In this document: in pieces, positions 1 through 6,608 of the stretch | Position numbering within the stretch: the stretch's first letter is position 1 | Layout of the letters: the number at the start of each line of letters is the position of its first letter | Origin: a virus | Strand: one strand, 5' to 3' | Virus record (IMG/VR): IMGVR_UViG_3300045999_003205 | Span: 1 to 39,753 of that record | DNA: 39,753 nucleotides | Position numbers and translations under genes: made by a program | Notes under the pieces: model-generated | What the model was told of the DNA's origin: nothing | Database searches by the model: none | The model's input: only the letters and a program-made list of their open reading frames with translations

Positions 1-207
1 GAAAATATCTACATAGAACTATTTGTTGATGGTAAATTAAAAAATGGTAAAGATACTTTCAAAGTTTGGAAGAGATTAGGAATACCATTTACCATACAAC
101 CAAAACAAATTGTTGCAGTTGATATGAAATTTACAACAGAAGAAATTAAAGAAACAGTAGCAGGTAGAGTTGGAAGTTTTGATTTTGAGTTTGGTATCCA
201 AGAATGA
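1..207 (+). CDS. 3' part of a hypothetical early protein (continues from 39447)
   Basis: This is the C-terminal 68 residues of a gene that starts at 39447 and is cut by the linear ends of the record. The frame is open from base 1 and stops at TGA 205-207. Joined across the circle, the product is 128 residues, acidic and soluble, with no domain I recognise. The stop overlaps the start of the next gene by four bases (ATGA), which implies translational coupling. The first 126 bases also occur at the right end, so the reading frame across the join is secure. Confidence 0.8.
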   Translation, partial: ENIYIELFVDGKLKNGKDTFKVWKRLGIPFTIQPKQIVAVDMKFTTEEIKETVAGRVGSFDFEFGIQE

Positions 208-443
208 GAACTAAAAAACTAAATAAATTTATATTCAATGAAATTATTATTGAAGAAAGAAAGTTTATGAAAGTTTCTCAAGAAGTATTTGGTAAATTAT
301 TAGGAGTAGATGGTAAAACTATATCCGCCTACGAAGTAAAATCAATTGTTCCTAGCACAGAAGTAATTACTCTTTTGTTAAAAACATTTCAATTAAAATT
401 AAAAGTAATAGATAGATTTGATAATGAAACTATTTATGAATAA
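204..443 (+). CDS. Small XRE/Cro-like HTH protein (putative regulator)
   Basis: A 79-residue protein. Roughly residues 22-62 resemble a helix-turn-helix of the XRE/HTH_3 kind: a Q-E-x-F-G-K-L-L-G-V helix, a G-K-T-I-S-A-Y-E recognition helix and a P-S-x-E-V-I-x-L-L tail. Such proteins bind short palindromic operators, and candidates are the ATTATAAC-N7-GTTATAAT sites in this phage. The start codon overlaps the upstream stop (ATGA), so it is the last gene of the rightward early operon that crosses the join. A bidirectional hairpin follows it. The family call rests on the motif only; target and sign of regulation are inference. Confidence 0.65.
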   Translation: MRTKKLNKFIFNEIIIEERKFMKVSQEVFGKLLGVDGKTISAYEVKSIVPSTEVITLLLKTFQLKLKVIDRFDNETIYE

Positions 444-448
444 ATGAA

Positions 449-478
449 AAAGGGTAGCAGAATTAACTACTACCCTTT
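449..478. terminator. Convergent-gene hairpin terminator
   Basis: A perfect 9-bp stem: AAAGGGTAG at 449-457 pairs with CTACCCTTT at 470-478, with a 12-nt loop. Rightward genes end at 443 and the leftward HNH gene ends at 463, inside the loop. On the minus strand the stem is followed by a T-rich run (CCCTTTTTC). It is likely to end leftward transcripts and perhaps rightward ones too. Confidence 0.6.
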
Positions 479-720
479 GTCCTTAACTCTGTAAAAGTAT
501 AAGGACGACCTGTTTCCTTGCCGTAGTGCAAAATATCATGACACCTACAACAGATGACCATTAAATTAGCAGGATTGTCCTGTCCACCGTATCTTCTCCA
601 CACGATGTGATGGACTTCAAGGATATAATCCGAATACCTGCCACCACGACCACAAAACCTACAAAGAAACCTATCACGGACAAGGATTTGATACCTGTAT
701 TCCTTACTAAGTTTTGCCAC
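463..720 (-). CDS. HNH endonuclease-like protein
   Basis: An 85-residue HNH protein. It has two CxxC-type zinc ligand pairs (C-R-F-C near residue 20 and C-C-R-C near the C-terminal third) flanking the E-V-H-H-I catalytic motif and the N-P-A-N-L segment. HNH enzymes nick or cut DNA with a metal ion. I place the start at GTG 718-720 because AGGAG lies 7 nt before it on the minus strand; an upstream in-frame ATG at 759 has no such site. The gene overlaps the end of the preceding minus-strand gene by 14 bases. It is the last gene of a three-gene leftward operon. Whether it is a homing, packaging or defence nuclease cannot be told. Confidence 0.8.
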   Translation of the reverse strand: MAKLSKEYRYQILVRDRFLCRFCGRGGRYSDYILEVHHIVWRRYGGQDNPANLMVICCRCHDILHYGKETGRPYTFTELRTKGSS

Positions 721-892
721 ATATACACTCCTGTTTAGCATGAACCAAATGCCAACCATCTGTAATGTATGGTTTTGCCATACTACTTGCCTGTTCCATA
801 TAGTCAGGGAAATAGAAATTCCTTTTATGTTTTATGGTAAAAGAAAAATCATCTTTGACTAATTTGATAACAACCCATACGGAGCAAGTCAT
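707..892 (-). CDS. Small hypothetical protein, paralogue of the upstream gene
   Basis: 61 residues, starting at ATG 890-892 with a strong AGGAGG site 5 nt upstream on the minus strand. No known family is recognised. It can be aligned by eye with the 70-residue protein encoded just upstream: both have a V-V-I/V-x-L-x-D N-terminal strand, an M-E-Q or V-E-Q segment, a Y-x-x-x-G-W motif and a similar tail. They look like an old tandem duplication. A C-x-C pair is present near the C-terminus. Confidence 0.65.
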   Translation of the reverse strand: MTCSVWVVIKLVKDDFSFTIKHKRNFYFPDYMEQASSMAKPYITDGWHLVHAKQECICGKT

Positions 893-901
893 AACTACCT
901 C

Positions 902-1114
902 CTAGTCGTGTTCATAAAGATTATCTGTAGTTACGAACTTATAGTTTTGTTCATAAATACGACTAATCTGCCAACCATTCTCACGATACTCCTTTGTCCA
1001 TTGCTCTACCAATTCCATTACAACTGTCTTGTACAAACTAGTGCATCTCCGGACAATGCTTAACTCATCTCCATCTCTGAGAAGAATTACCACAACTTCA
1101 AAGGTATAGTCCAT
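902..1114 (-). CDS. Small hypothetical protein, first gene of the leftward operon
   Basis: 70 residues, start ATG at 1112-1114 with AAGGAG on the minus strand four to six bases upstream. It is highly charged, with alternating beta-strand and helix-like sequence and a Y-R-E-N-G-W motif shared with its neighbour at 707-892. Its function is unknown. It is the first gene after the divergent control region that holds promoter P1, so both directions may be controlled from one intergenic segment. Confidence 0.65.
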   Translation of the reverse strand: MDYTFEVVVILLRDGDELSIVRRCTSLYKTVVMELVEQWTKEYRENGWQISRIYEQNYKFVTTDNLYEHD

Positions 1115-1191
1115 ATATCTCTCCTTACCTATGACTAGATTTTAACTCTAAATCACTAAATAAAAAATTGAATTTAAGAACCTTTATCATA

Positions 1192-1206
1192 GGGCATCTA
1201 CCTCAT
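1192..1206 (+). promoter_or_regulatory. 15-bp element upstream of P1, inverted copy of one upstream of P4
   Basis: GGGCATCTACCTCAT is the exact reverse complement of 37657-37671. Both copies lie about 20 bases upstream of an identical promoter (-35 at 1225 and at 37693). Conserved position with opposite orientation suggests a protein-binding site rather than coding sequence. Confidence 0.5.
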
Positions 1207-1224
1207 CTTATAGGGTAAGTATTT

Positions 1225-1252
1225 TTGACATTATAACCAATTATGTTATAAT
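1225..1252 (+). promoter_or_regulatory. Promoter P1 with palindromic operator
   Basis: A consensus sigma70 promoter: TTGACA at 1225-1230, 16-bp spacer, TATAAT at 1247-1252. The arms ATTATAAC (1230-1237) and GTTATAAT (1245-1252) form a perfect 8-bp inverted repeat around 7 bases, overlapping the -10 and the spacer, as expected of a repressor site. It drives the rightward genes from 1285. Near-identical copies lie at 37693 and 38462, with partial copies at 2231 and 36862. Confidence 0.8.
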
Positions 1253-1284
1253 ACATTAAGTAATTAAAGAAAGGAAATAACAAG

Positions 1285-1590
1285 ATGAATATAACAAAAA
1301 TAAACATTGAGTTCATAAATAACAGTATCTATTTCAAAGACCAAGATGGTAAATCCGTAGTCATAATCCACCAAAACTATCAAAAAGAAGGTTGGAATAT
1401 TACTTTTTCAGGTTTAGGAGAACTTCACAGATTATCTTTTGAAAGATACCTAATAGTTTTTAACTATGCCAAGTTAATGCTTAGAGGTTTAGAAAAGATT
1501 AAACAAGACGATAAATTATATGACCTAAAAATTGAGGGATTAGTAGATACTTACGACTACTCTTTAAACAGAGAGTTGATGGAGAATTAA
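1285..1590 (+). CDS. Hypothetical early protein
   Basis: 101 residues, the first gene after promoter P1, with an AAGGAAA ribosome site upstream of ATG 1285. The sequence looks like an alpha/beta fold, with alternating hydrophobic strands in the first half and a long amphipathic helix in the second. A G-W-N-I-T-F segment near the middle resembles S-W-K-I-N-F in the next gene, so the two may be distant paralogues. No known domain is recognised. Its location suggests an early host-takeover or regulatory role, which is inference. Confidence 0.7.
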   Translation: MNITKINIEFINNSIYFKDQDGKSVVIIHQNYQKEGWNITFSGLGELHRLSFERYLIVFNYAKLMLRGLEKIKQDDKLYDLKIEGLVDTYDYSLNRELMEN

Positions 1591-1591
1591 A

Positions 1592-1876
1592 ATGAACCAA
1601 GTGGAGTTAAATGTAAAATTAAATAGAAGTAAAGATACAGTATCAATTTTTGTTGGAGAAAACGCAGATAGATTTGATACCTGTGAGTTATACAAAAATG
1701 AAAAGGATAACTCTTGGAAGATAAACTTTGCCTATGGTTCTACTATAGATGTTTCTACTGCTAAAAAATTAAATTACCTAAATACTGTAGGTGTTTTATT
1801 AGCAGATAAATTAACTAAAAACTTTGAGAAAGAACCTTACTCAATAATAAATGAATTTATGAAAGGACAAAAATAA
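1592..1876 (+). CDS. Hypothetical early protein
   Basis: 94 residues, ATG 1592 one base after the upstream stop, with GGAG 7 nt before it. The N-terminus (M-N-Q-V-E-L-N-V-K-L) resembles that of the protein at 38119 (M-K-Q-V-S-I-N-V-K-L), so both may start with the same beta strand. It has a central W-K-I-N-F motif and a helical C-terminal half. Its stop overlaps the next start (TAATG), so the three genes 1285-2238 are translated as one unit. Confidence 0.7.
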   Translation: MNQVELNVKLNRSKDTVSIFVGENADRFDTCELYKNEKDNSWKINFAYGSTIDVSTAKKLNYLNTVGVLLADKLTKNFEKEPYSIINEFMKGQK

Positions 1877-2238
1877 TGGATTACTGGAAAGAAGTTATGG
1901 ACTTAAAAAAAGCAGGTGTTAAAGAATCAAAAGGAGTTGCTAATACTTTAACAAGAGATGACCTAAACACTATCTTAGCAACAGCAGATTTCTTTGGTTG
2001 TAGTGAAGCAGAAATGTCTCAAATATATTTTGATTTGCATATTGCGAAATACAGGGTATTTGATTGGTTAGCAATGGCAATTGGTGGCAGAATACCAAAC
2101 CAAAGTGTCGTTAAGGTATTTACCTATTCCTTTGTTAAATCAGGTGGAGTTCCTTCTAAATTTATAGAGGATTTACAAACTACTGATTACGATGTTATTA
2201 GAGATTGGGAACGAATTGACTTATTAAATAATAACTAA
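1876..2238 (+). CDS. Hypothetical early protein
   Basis: 120 residues, start coupled to the previous stop by a TAATG overlap. It is predicted mostly helical, with an N-terminal charged helix, a T-R-D-D-L-N-T-I-L helix and a central hydrophobic stretch around F-D-W-L-A-M-A-I-G-G. That stretch is too short and interrupted to call a membrane segment with confidence. No known family is recognised. It is the last gene of the P1 operon, and promoter P2 overlaps its 3' end. Confidence 0.7.
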   Translation: MDYWKEVMDLKKAGVKESKGVANTLTRDDLNTILATADFFGCSEAEMSQIYFDLHIAKYRVFDWLAMAIGGRIPNQSVVKVFTYSFVKSGGVPSKFIEDLQTTDYDVIRDWERIDLLNNN

Positions 2239-2250
2239 TTATGTTATAAT
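2231..2250 (+). promoter_or_regulatory. Promoter P2 (partial operator copy)
   Basis: The sequence ATAAC-N7-GTTATAAT matches the -10/operator half of promoters P1, P4 and P5, with TATAAT at 2245-2250. The left palindrome arm is degenerate and no good TTGACA lies at the right distance. It starts a new unit just before the zinc-ribbon gene at 2270. Confidence 0.6.
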
Positions 2251-2269
2251 ACATATGGAGGAATTAAAG

Positions 2270-2485
2270 ATGATGAAATCAATTAAAACAAACCTAAATG
2301 TAATTATGTTTTACCTAATTAACTTTCCTTTATGGAAGAAAACTTATTGTTCTACCTGTAAAAATTTATTTACAGATTTAGAACAAATAAGATTTATTCA
2401 CGAAATAGGGGAGTGTGGCAATTGCGACCACAACAGATACTCAATTTTAGAAGAAGTTTATAGTTATGAAGAAAAGGAGGAATAA
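2270..2485 (+). CDS. Small zinc-ribbon protein
   Basis: 71 residues. Two CxxC pairs (C-S-T-C near residue 28 and C-G-N-C near residue 54) form a probable zinc ribbon, preceded by a hydrophobic N-terminal stretch (V-I-M-F-Y-L-I-N-F-P-L). I choose ATG 2270 because GGAGG (2257-2261) lies 8 nt upstream; an in-frame ATG at 2255 would overlap that site and lie at the transcript start of P2. Function unknown. The acidic C-terminus is followed closely by the next gene's ribosome site. Confidence 0.65.
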   Translation: MMKSIKTNLNVIMFYLINFPLWKKTYCSTCKNLFTDLEQIRFIHEIGECGNCDHNRYSILEEVYSYEEKEE

Positions 2486-2490
2486 TTAAG

Positions 2491-2652
2491 ATGGCAAAGA
2501 AGAAAAATCAATTCAGAACTTTGAATGATTACAATGAAATTGTTGCTTACTTACAAGAGCGACAAGCAAAAGAGAGAAATATCATTATTGCTATTCTAGG
2601 TGCGACTTTAGGAATAGCATTAGTTATCGTATATGTTTTAGTGAAAGGATAA
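2491..2652 (+). CDS. Small single-pass membrane protein
   Basis: 53 residues, ATG 2491 with a strong AAGGAGG site 9-10 nt upstream, ending two bases before the next gene. It has a lysine-rich N-terminus, a short charged helix, then one strong C-terminal transmembrane segment (roughly residues 31-50: I-I-I-A-I-L-G-A-T-L-G-I-A-L-V-I-V-Y) with a short V-K-G tail. It is tail-anchored in appearance. Position in the early operon and tight spacing make it a real gene; the function is unknown. Confidence 0.75.
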   Translation: MAKKKNQFRTLNDYNEIVAYLQERQAKERNIIIAILGATLGIALVIVYVLVKG

Positions 2653-2654
2653 AG

Positions 2655-3014
2655 ATGAGCAAACAATTAGAACTAGAAAAGATGCTAGTTGAAGCAGGTG
2701 ATGAATTAAAAGAAATTGCCAATGAGTTAAATAAAAACTCTACAAAGTTAATTAAAGCAGAATTAAAAATTAATCTAGTGAAAGCACAATTAGTTAGTCA
2801 GGCAGAGATTGTTTCATTACCAAATCAAGTTATGAGGGATGCAAAGATAGAGGAATTGCTACAACAAGACCCTATGTATGCTGATGACTACAGGAACTAT
2901 TTAGTTCTTAAAACTGAAAACAAAGTTTTATTTACTAAATGGGTACTACAACAAGAGTTAAATAAAAATATAAGAGTAATGTTAATGAAAGGACACAATG
3001 ATGAGAACTTATGA
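2655..3014 (+). CDS. Hypothetical coiled-coil early protein
   Basis: 119 residues, start ATG 2655. Residues 1-55 form a long helix with heptad-like hydrophobic spacing and many E, K and N residues, so a coiled coil is likely; the C-terminal half is also helical. No catalytic motif is seen. It lies in the same operon as the SSB-like protein, and its end overlaps the next gene by 17 bases, so a replication or recombination role is possible but unproven. Confidence 0.65.
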   Translation: MSKQLELEKMLVEAGDELKEIANELNKNSTKLIKAELKINLVKAQLVSQAEIVSLPNQVMRDAKIEELLQQDPMYADDYRNYLVLKTENKVLFTKWVLQQELNKNIRVMLMKGHNDENL

Positions 3015-3300
3015 ACCTAAAAAACTAATCAAAGGGTATAAACTTGGATTAAAAAATGGATTTGCTAATGCAGATTTATTTGCTGTTCCAAGGCACAACC
3101 TACCTTGTATAGTTAAATGGGAAGGCAGAGAAGAAGAAGTAGATTTAGAAAGGTTTTATGTATTAGAACAGGAATTTGAGGACAAATTTGGTAGGGATAG
3201 AACTTATGTATTAAGGTATTTTGAGTTAAAAGAAGTATTTAGAACTCCTATTGCAGAAGCAATGGCAGAAATGTTTGAGAAAGGAAATAACAATGAGTAA
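2998..3300 (+). CDS. Hypothetical early protein
   Basis: About 100 residues. Two adjacent ATG codons (2998 and 3001) follow an AAAGGA site; the second has the more usual 7-nt spacing. The N-terminus is basic (K-K-L-I-K-G-Y-K-L-G-L-K) and the C-terminus acidic. A small beta-barrel-like stretch with W-E-G-R-E-E-E-V-D-L occupies the middle. No family is recognised. It overlaps the SSB-like gene's start by 8 bases. Confidence 0.65.
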   Translation: MMRTYEPKKLIKGYKLGLKNGFANADLFAVPRHNLPCIVKWEGREEEVDLERFYVLEQEFEDKFGRDRTYVLRYFELKEVFRTPIAEAMAEMFEKGNNNE

Positions 3301-3637
3301 TCAATGGAAAACAGTTGATGATAAATCAGCAAATCCAATGCACGATTTTGAAGTGCAAAAAGAAATAACAGGTATTTTATTTAACATCAAAGAGGATGTA
3401 GGACCAAATAACTCTAAAGTTTATGAGATTGAAATTGGTGATGAAATATTTGGAGTATGGGGAACTTCTATACTAGACCAAAAGATGGCAAAGGTAGAAG
3501 TTGGAGATGAAGTAAGAATTATCTTTAATGGTAAGAAAGTTAGTGAAAAAACTAAAAGACAATACAAGGACTTTACTGTTCAGCATAGAAAAATAAGTGT
3601 TGCTGATAGCATAGATACCTCTGACCTACCATTTTAA
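3293..3637 (+). CDS. SSB-like single-stranded DNA-binding protein
   Basis: 114 residues, start ATG 3293 with GAAAGGAAA upstream. The body looks like an OB fold (strands around E-I-T-G-I-L-F, K-V-Y-E-I-E-I, E-I-F-G-V-W-G-T and E-V-R-I-I-F). The C-terminus ends T-S-D-L-P-F, a close match to the acidic D-x-P-F tip that bacterial SSB proteins use to recruit replication and repair partners. Lack of a classical SSB signature makes it a divergent member. It would coat single-stranded DNA made by the PrimPol-helicase. The operon ends here and an extended -10 promoter follows. Confidence 0.7.
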   Translation: MSNQWKTVDDKSANPMHDFEVQKEITGILFNIKEDVGPNNSKVYEIEIGDEIFGVWGTSILDQKMAKVEVGDEVRIIFNGKKVSEKTKRQYKDFTVQHRKISVADSIDTSDLPF

Positions 3638-3638
3638 T

Positions 3639-3647
3639 TGGTATAAT
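3639..3647 (+). promoter_or_regulatory. Extended -10 promoter before the HNH/modification region
   Basis: TGGTATAAT is a perfect extended -10 element. Only a weak -35 (CTGACC) is present at short spacing. A transcript would start near 3654, giving an RNA leader of about 100 nt before the HNH gene at 3752 that includes the long stem at 3669-3725. Confidence 0.55.
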
Positions 3648-3725
3648 CTACTCACAGATTGTGGGTAGATACCTGTGTTTGTCATTGCCTTTTTCATCTT
3701 GGGCATCTCCAACAAGCACAGGTAT
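3646..3725 (+). ncRNA. Structured leader or small RNA between SSB and HNH genes
   Basis: The 114-base gap holds two stems. The first pairs 3646-3655 with 3661-3670 (10 bp, one G-U). The second pairs 3669-3682 with 3712-3725 (14 bp, one G-U) around a 29-base loop that can itself form GCC/GGC pairs. They share bases 3669-3670, so they compete or stack. No run of T follows, so this is not an ordinary terminator. It may be a leader that controls the downstream genes or a stable phage RNA; no known riboswitch class is recognised. Confidence 0.4.
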
Positions 3726-3751
3726 TTACCTTCAATGATAAAATTAAATAA

Positions 3752-4183
3752 ATGGACTACAAAAAATGTAAAGTATGTAAGGGAACTTTCCAACCCTTTA
3801 GTTCTATGAATATTTATTGCTCTCCTAAATGCCTAAAGGAAGCACTAAATAAAAAGGCAAAGAAAGTTGCTAGTGCTAAAAAAAAGGAAAAGAGAAACAA
3901 AGATACGGAGTGGGCAAAAGCAGTTAAAGAAAGAGATAATTACAGGTGTCAGTATTGTGGTTCAAAAGATTATTTAAACTCTCATCATATATTTTCAAGA
4001 AATAATTTATCTACAAGACACGATATTGATAATGGAATTACTTTGTGTGCCAAACACCATACTTTTAGTAATGAATTTTCAGCACATAAAACACCTACTG
4101 AATTTACATTTTGGTTACAAAAATTAAAAGGTAAAAAATTTATGGAAGATTTAGGAGATAAAGCAAGAACATTAAAACTATGA
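3752..4183 (+). CDS. HNH endonuclease with N-terminal zinc finger
   Basis: 143 residues. An N-terminal zinc finger (C-K-V-C near residue 6, then Y-C-S-P-K-C) resembles the start of NinG-type proteins. A lysine-rich helix follows, then an HNH domain from about residue 50: C-Q-Y-C, S-H-H-I-F catalytic histidines, D-N-G-I-T-L-C and H-H-T-F. In HK97-like phages an HNH protein often sits just before the small terminase and helps DNA packaging. Here the modification block separates it from terminase by 8 kb, so either role is possible. Its stop overlaps the next start by four bases. Confidence 0.8.
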   Translation: MDYKKCKVCKGTFQPFSSMNIYCSPKCLKEALNKKAKKVASAKKKEKRNKDTEWAKAVKERDNYRCQYCGSKDYLNSHHIFSRNNLSTRHDIDNGITLCAKHHTFSNEFSAHKTPTEFTFWLQKLKGKKFMEDLGDKARTLKL

Positions 4184-4452
4184 AGTGTAATACCTGTAAA
4201 AAAGAAGCAAGTTTAATCAAAGGCAAGTTTATTGATGGTAAGTATTTAGAAGTGTGCAACAACTGCACCGATATTGCCGTATCTACTATGGGAGGAACTG
4301 GTGACGGGGGAGTAACTGCAATTTATGCAGACCAAAAAGGTAATACCTATGCTGTTAATAAAAAAGGAAACATTGTAGAAAATCACAATAACCCATACAG
4401 GAATGATGCTAGAGGTTGGAAATATGCTGGTAAAAAAAATATTAAATACTGA
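4180..4452 (+). CDS. Small CxxC zinc-binding hypothetical protein
   Basis: 90 residues, start in an ATGA overlap with the HNH gene, so co-translated. An N-terminal treble-clef-like zinc site is suggested by C-N-T-C-K-K (residues 3-6) and C-N-N-C (residues 26-29). The rest is glycine- and asparagine-rich and probably loops, with a Y-A-D-Q-K-G-N-T-Y-A-V hairpin. Function unknown; coupling suggests a link with the HNH protein. Confidence 0.65.
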   Translation: MKCNTCKKEASLIKGKFIDGKYLEVCNNCTDIAVSTMGGTGDGGVTAIYADQKGNTYAVNKKGNIVENHNNPYRNDARGWKYAGKKNIKY

Positions 4453-4458
4453 TATAAT
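4450..4458 (+). promoter_or_regulatory. Extended -10 promoter before the glycosyltransferase block
   Basis: TGATATAAT, nine bases before ATG 4468, with no TTGACA upstream and no clear ribosome site. A transcript would have at most a few untranslated bases. It is the same element type as at 10238, 12554, 26684 and 33581. Confidence 0.5.
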
Positions 4459-4467
4459 CCAAGTAAG

Positions 4468-5271
4468 ATGATTACAATTGGCATACCTGTATTAAATCAA
4501 TTTCAAAGCACAGAGCAGACTCTTTATTCTCTAAAAGCAAAGCAAAAATACAAAGAAAATAAATATATCTTATTTGATAATGGTAGTTTTGAACCACTTG
4601 CTACAAAGATTAAATTAGATTTTGGAAACGATTTAGTTATTAGAGTTCCTGAAAACATTGGACTACCTAAAGCATTAAACTTAATTTTAGATAATGCTAA
4701 AACAGATTACGTCTTTTTCACTCACAACGATATAGAAATGTTTGAACAAGATTGGGATGAGAAGATTCTTAAAGCAATACACGAAGCAGGTAATGTGGGA
4801 GTTGCTGGATTTTATGGTGCTATGGGAATTGGAACCTTTGATATTTATAAAACACCTTACGTTATGCAACAGTTAGTGAGAACTAATCCAATTGCTGGTA
4901 CTAAATGCAGACAAGACCCTGCTATACACGGACACTCTCAATTTACTCAAGACTGGATTAAATGCGGAGTTCTAGATGGATTTAGTTTAATTATTAAAAG
5001 AGATGGAGTTTTAAGATTTGAAGAAAGTTTTGGACCTCACCATATGTATGATAATGATATTTGCCTTCAAGCATATGCTAATCACAAACAAGTAATTTGT
5101 ATAAATATGGACATAATCCATTATGGTGGTAGAACTGATGTTAATGAAAATTGGAGTAAAGGATTTGGTAAAGAGAAACACGAAGTCCACGCTGAAGCAC
5201 ACCCACCTTTCTACGAAAAATGGAGAACAGGAAACAACAATGGTAATGTTAAGTTGCCTTTTAGAGTATGA
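4468..5271 (+). CDS. GT2-family glycosyltransferase
   Basis: 267 residues with a GT-A fold. The N-terminus (I-T-I-G-I-P-V-L-N) is the nucleotide-sugar-binding start of GT2 enzymes, E-N-I-G-L-P-K-A-L-N is the usual helix, T-H-N-D-I-E (residues 86-90) replaces the D-x-D metal site, and Y-D-N-D-I-C-L supplies the likely catalytic acid. There is no membrane segment, so it acts in the cytoplasm. It is the first of four glycosyltransferases before the TET/JBP genes and overlaps the following methyltransferase by four bases. In this context it probably adds a sugar during DNA base hypermodification; modification of virion protein or host glycan is the alternative. Confidence 0.8.
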   Translation: MITIGIPVLNQFQSTEQTLYSLKAKQKYKENKYILFDNGSFEPLATKIKLDFGNDLVIRVPENIGLPKALNLILDNAKTDYVFFTHNDIEMFEQDWDEKILKAIHEAGNVGVAGFYGAMGIGTFDIYKTPYVMQQLVRTNPIAGTKCRQDPAIHGHSQFTQDWIKCGVLDGFSLIIKRDGVLRFEESFGPHHMYDNDICLQAYANHKQVICINMDIIHYGGRTDVNENWSKGFGKEKHEVHAEAHPPFYEKWRTGNNNGNVKLPFRV

Positions 5272-5834
5272 CATTTGAGGAAGTTTGGAACTCCGGAACC
5301 CATATCTCACAATCTATATTTAGAGAGGAAGGTGAGCAATTATACAAGGAAGTTATGAAACTACCTGAAGGTTCAGTTATTGTTGAAATTGGTGCCTATG
5401 TTGGTAGAAGTACCCATGTCCTTTGTACTACAGCAAATTTAAGAAATAGTATTGTAATTACTATTGACCCTTTCCTAACTGCTTTTGATGGTTGGCATAA
5501 CTCTGACCCTAAAACTGCTTTTACTGAAAATGTTTTAACTAAGTTTAACAATTTAACTTTGATAGAAGGTTACTCTCAAGACGTGTCAGAGCAAATATTA
5601 TATTGTGATTTTATATTTATAGATGGCGACCATTCATATGAAGGTGTTTTATCTGATATAGAATTATATTTACCTAAACTAAAACCTGGAGGTTGTGTTG
5701 CATTTCACGATTATGTTGGTAGTTCTTTTCACGGATTACAACAAGCAGTAAATGAAAAAGTTGGACATTGGCATACAGTATCCACAGCATACTCTTTGTT
5801 GGTTAAACAGAAACCTTTTGAAAATGAAAATTGA
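5268..5834 (+). CDS. Class I SAM-dependent methyltransferase (Methyltransf_24-like)
   Basis: 188 residues. Motif I is V-I-V-E-I-G-A-Y-V-G-R-S-T (about residues 37-49), the acidic residue of motif II is in V-I-T-I-D-P-F, and F-I-F-I-D-G-D-H-S-Y-E is the Methyltransf_24 signature with its metal-binding D-x-D-H. G-G-C-V-A-F-H-D follows. Relatives methylate sugars or small molecules, often in glycan clusters. None of the cytosine-5 methyltransferase motifs (such as P-C-Q) is present. Start and stop overlap neighbouring glycosyltransferase genes, so it most likely O-methylates a sugar built by them. Confidence 0.8.
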   Translation: MTFEEVWNSGTHISQSIFREEGEQLYKEVMKLPEGSVIVEIGAYVGRSTHVLCTTANLRNSIVITIDPFLTAFDGWHNSDPKTAFTENVLTKFNNLTLIEGYSQDVSEQILYCDFIFIDGDHSYEGVLSDIELYLPKLKPGGCVAFHDYVGSSFHGLQQAVNEKVGHWHTVSTAYSLLVKQKPFENEN

Positions 5835-6540
5835 TTTTATATTACCTATAAAAGTTGATGATGATAAAAGAGTAGAATTACTTGCTCAAACTTTAACTAC
5901 CTTTTTTTTGACAGTTGATACAAATAAATTTAACAGGTTAATTGTTATCAATGACCAAAGCACCCACCCTGAAATAGAAGAATTATTTAGCAGACCGGAG
6001 TTTATAGTTAATCCTTTAATAGTTATAAATTACAATCAAACTCAATTAGGGGTAGGAGGTTCTAAAAATAGGGGAGTTGAACTAGCAAGACAATTTGGAG
6101 AGGGAGATGCACTTTATTTTATGGATGGTGATGTATTTTATACTTGGAATTGGTTAGAGAAAGTATTAGAAGCATATGACAAATACAAAGATGATTTCAA
6201 AATCATTGCTGGTGGTGTTCATCCTTATCTACGACCGAGATTTAGTGAGGATAATGTTTTACTTACATCACACGACGCAATATCTGGCTGGAGTTGGTTT
6301 TTGGACTACAACACTTGGGACAAGTACGGAAAGTTAGCAGATAATTCATTAGGAACAGGTAAAAGTGAAGATTGGGAATACTGCCAAAGAATTAGAAATG
6401 ATGGGTACAAAGTTGGTTGTTTGAAAAATCAAGTTATTGCTCATTGTGGTATTACGAATACAGAAGGTAATCAAATACCTGGATACAGGGAAAGTATTGA
6501 TTTAGCAAATTCAATTACAGATAAGGCAATATTGTTATGA
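5824..6540 (+). CDS. GT2-family glycosyltransferase
   Basis: 238 residues from ATG 5824, which overlaps the methyltransferase end by 11 bases. It starts with the GT-A strand K-I-D-F-I-L-P-I-K, followed by V-I-N-D-Q-S and a G-V-G-G-S-K-N-R-G-V-E helix. F-M-D-G-D-V (D101-G-D103) is a canonical D-x-D that holds the metal and nucleotide-sugar. S-E-D-W-E-Y-C-Q-R carries the likely catalytic base. It resembles polypeptide or glycan GT2/GT27-like enzymes in the final G-W-x-W motif. Donor and acceptor are unknown; context points to sugar chain extension in the same pathway as its neighbours. Confidence 0.8.
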   Translation: MKIDFILPIKVDDDKRVELLAQTLTTFFLTVDTNKFNRLIVINDQSTHPEIEELFSRPEFIVNPLIVINYNQTQLGVGGSKNRGVELARQFGEGDALYFMDGDVFYTWNWLEKVLEAYDKYKDDFKIIAGGVHPYLRPRFSEDNVLLTSHDAISGWSWFLDYNTWDKYGKLADNSLGTGKSEDWEYCQRIRNDGYKVGCLKNQVIAHCGITNTEGNQIPGYRESIDLANSITDKAILL

Positions 6541-6608
6541 CTTTAACTAGAAAAATAGTTTTAATACTTTTTATATGTGCCGTATTTTATTATGAAGGAA
6601 TACTATGA
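6537..6608 (+). CDS. 23-residue hydrophobic peptide coupled to both neighbours
   Basis: A very short frame whose ATG overlaps the upstream glycosyltransferase stop (ATGA at 6537-6540) and whose TGA overlaps the next gene's ATG (ATGA at 6605-6608). The peptide has three basic or polar starting residues followed by a membrane-like run (I-V-L-I-L-F-I-C-A-V-F) and a short polar end. The double overlap is what one expects of a translated cistron. It may be a tiny membrane peptide or simply a coupling device. It also contains the AAGGAA ribosome site for the methyltransferase at 6605. Confidence 0.5.
   Translation: MTLTRKIVLILFICAVFYYEGIL

Noticed and set aside
1-126. Direct terminal repeat or cos end of a linear virion
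   Set aside because: The repeat lies inside a coding gene and its length is near a typical assembler overlap; circular closure explains it more simply.
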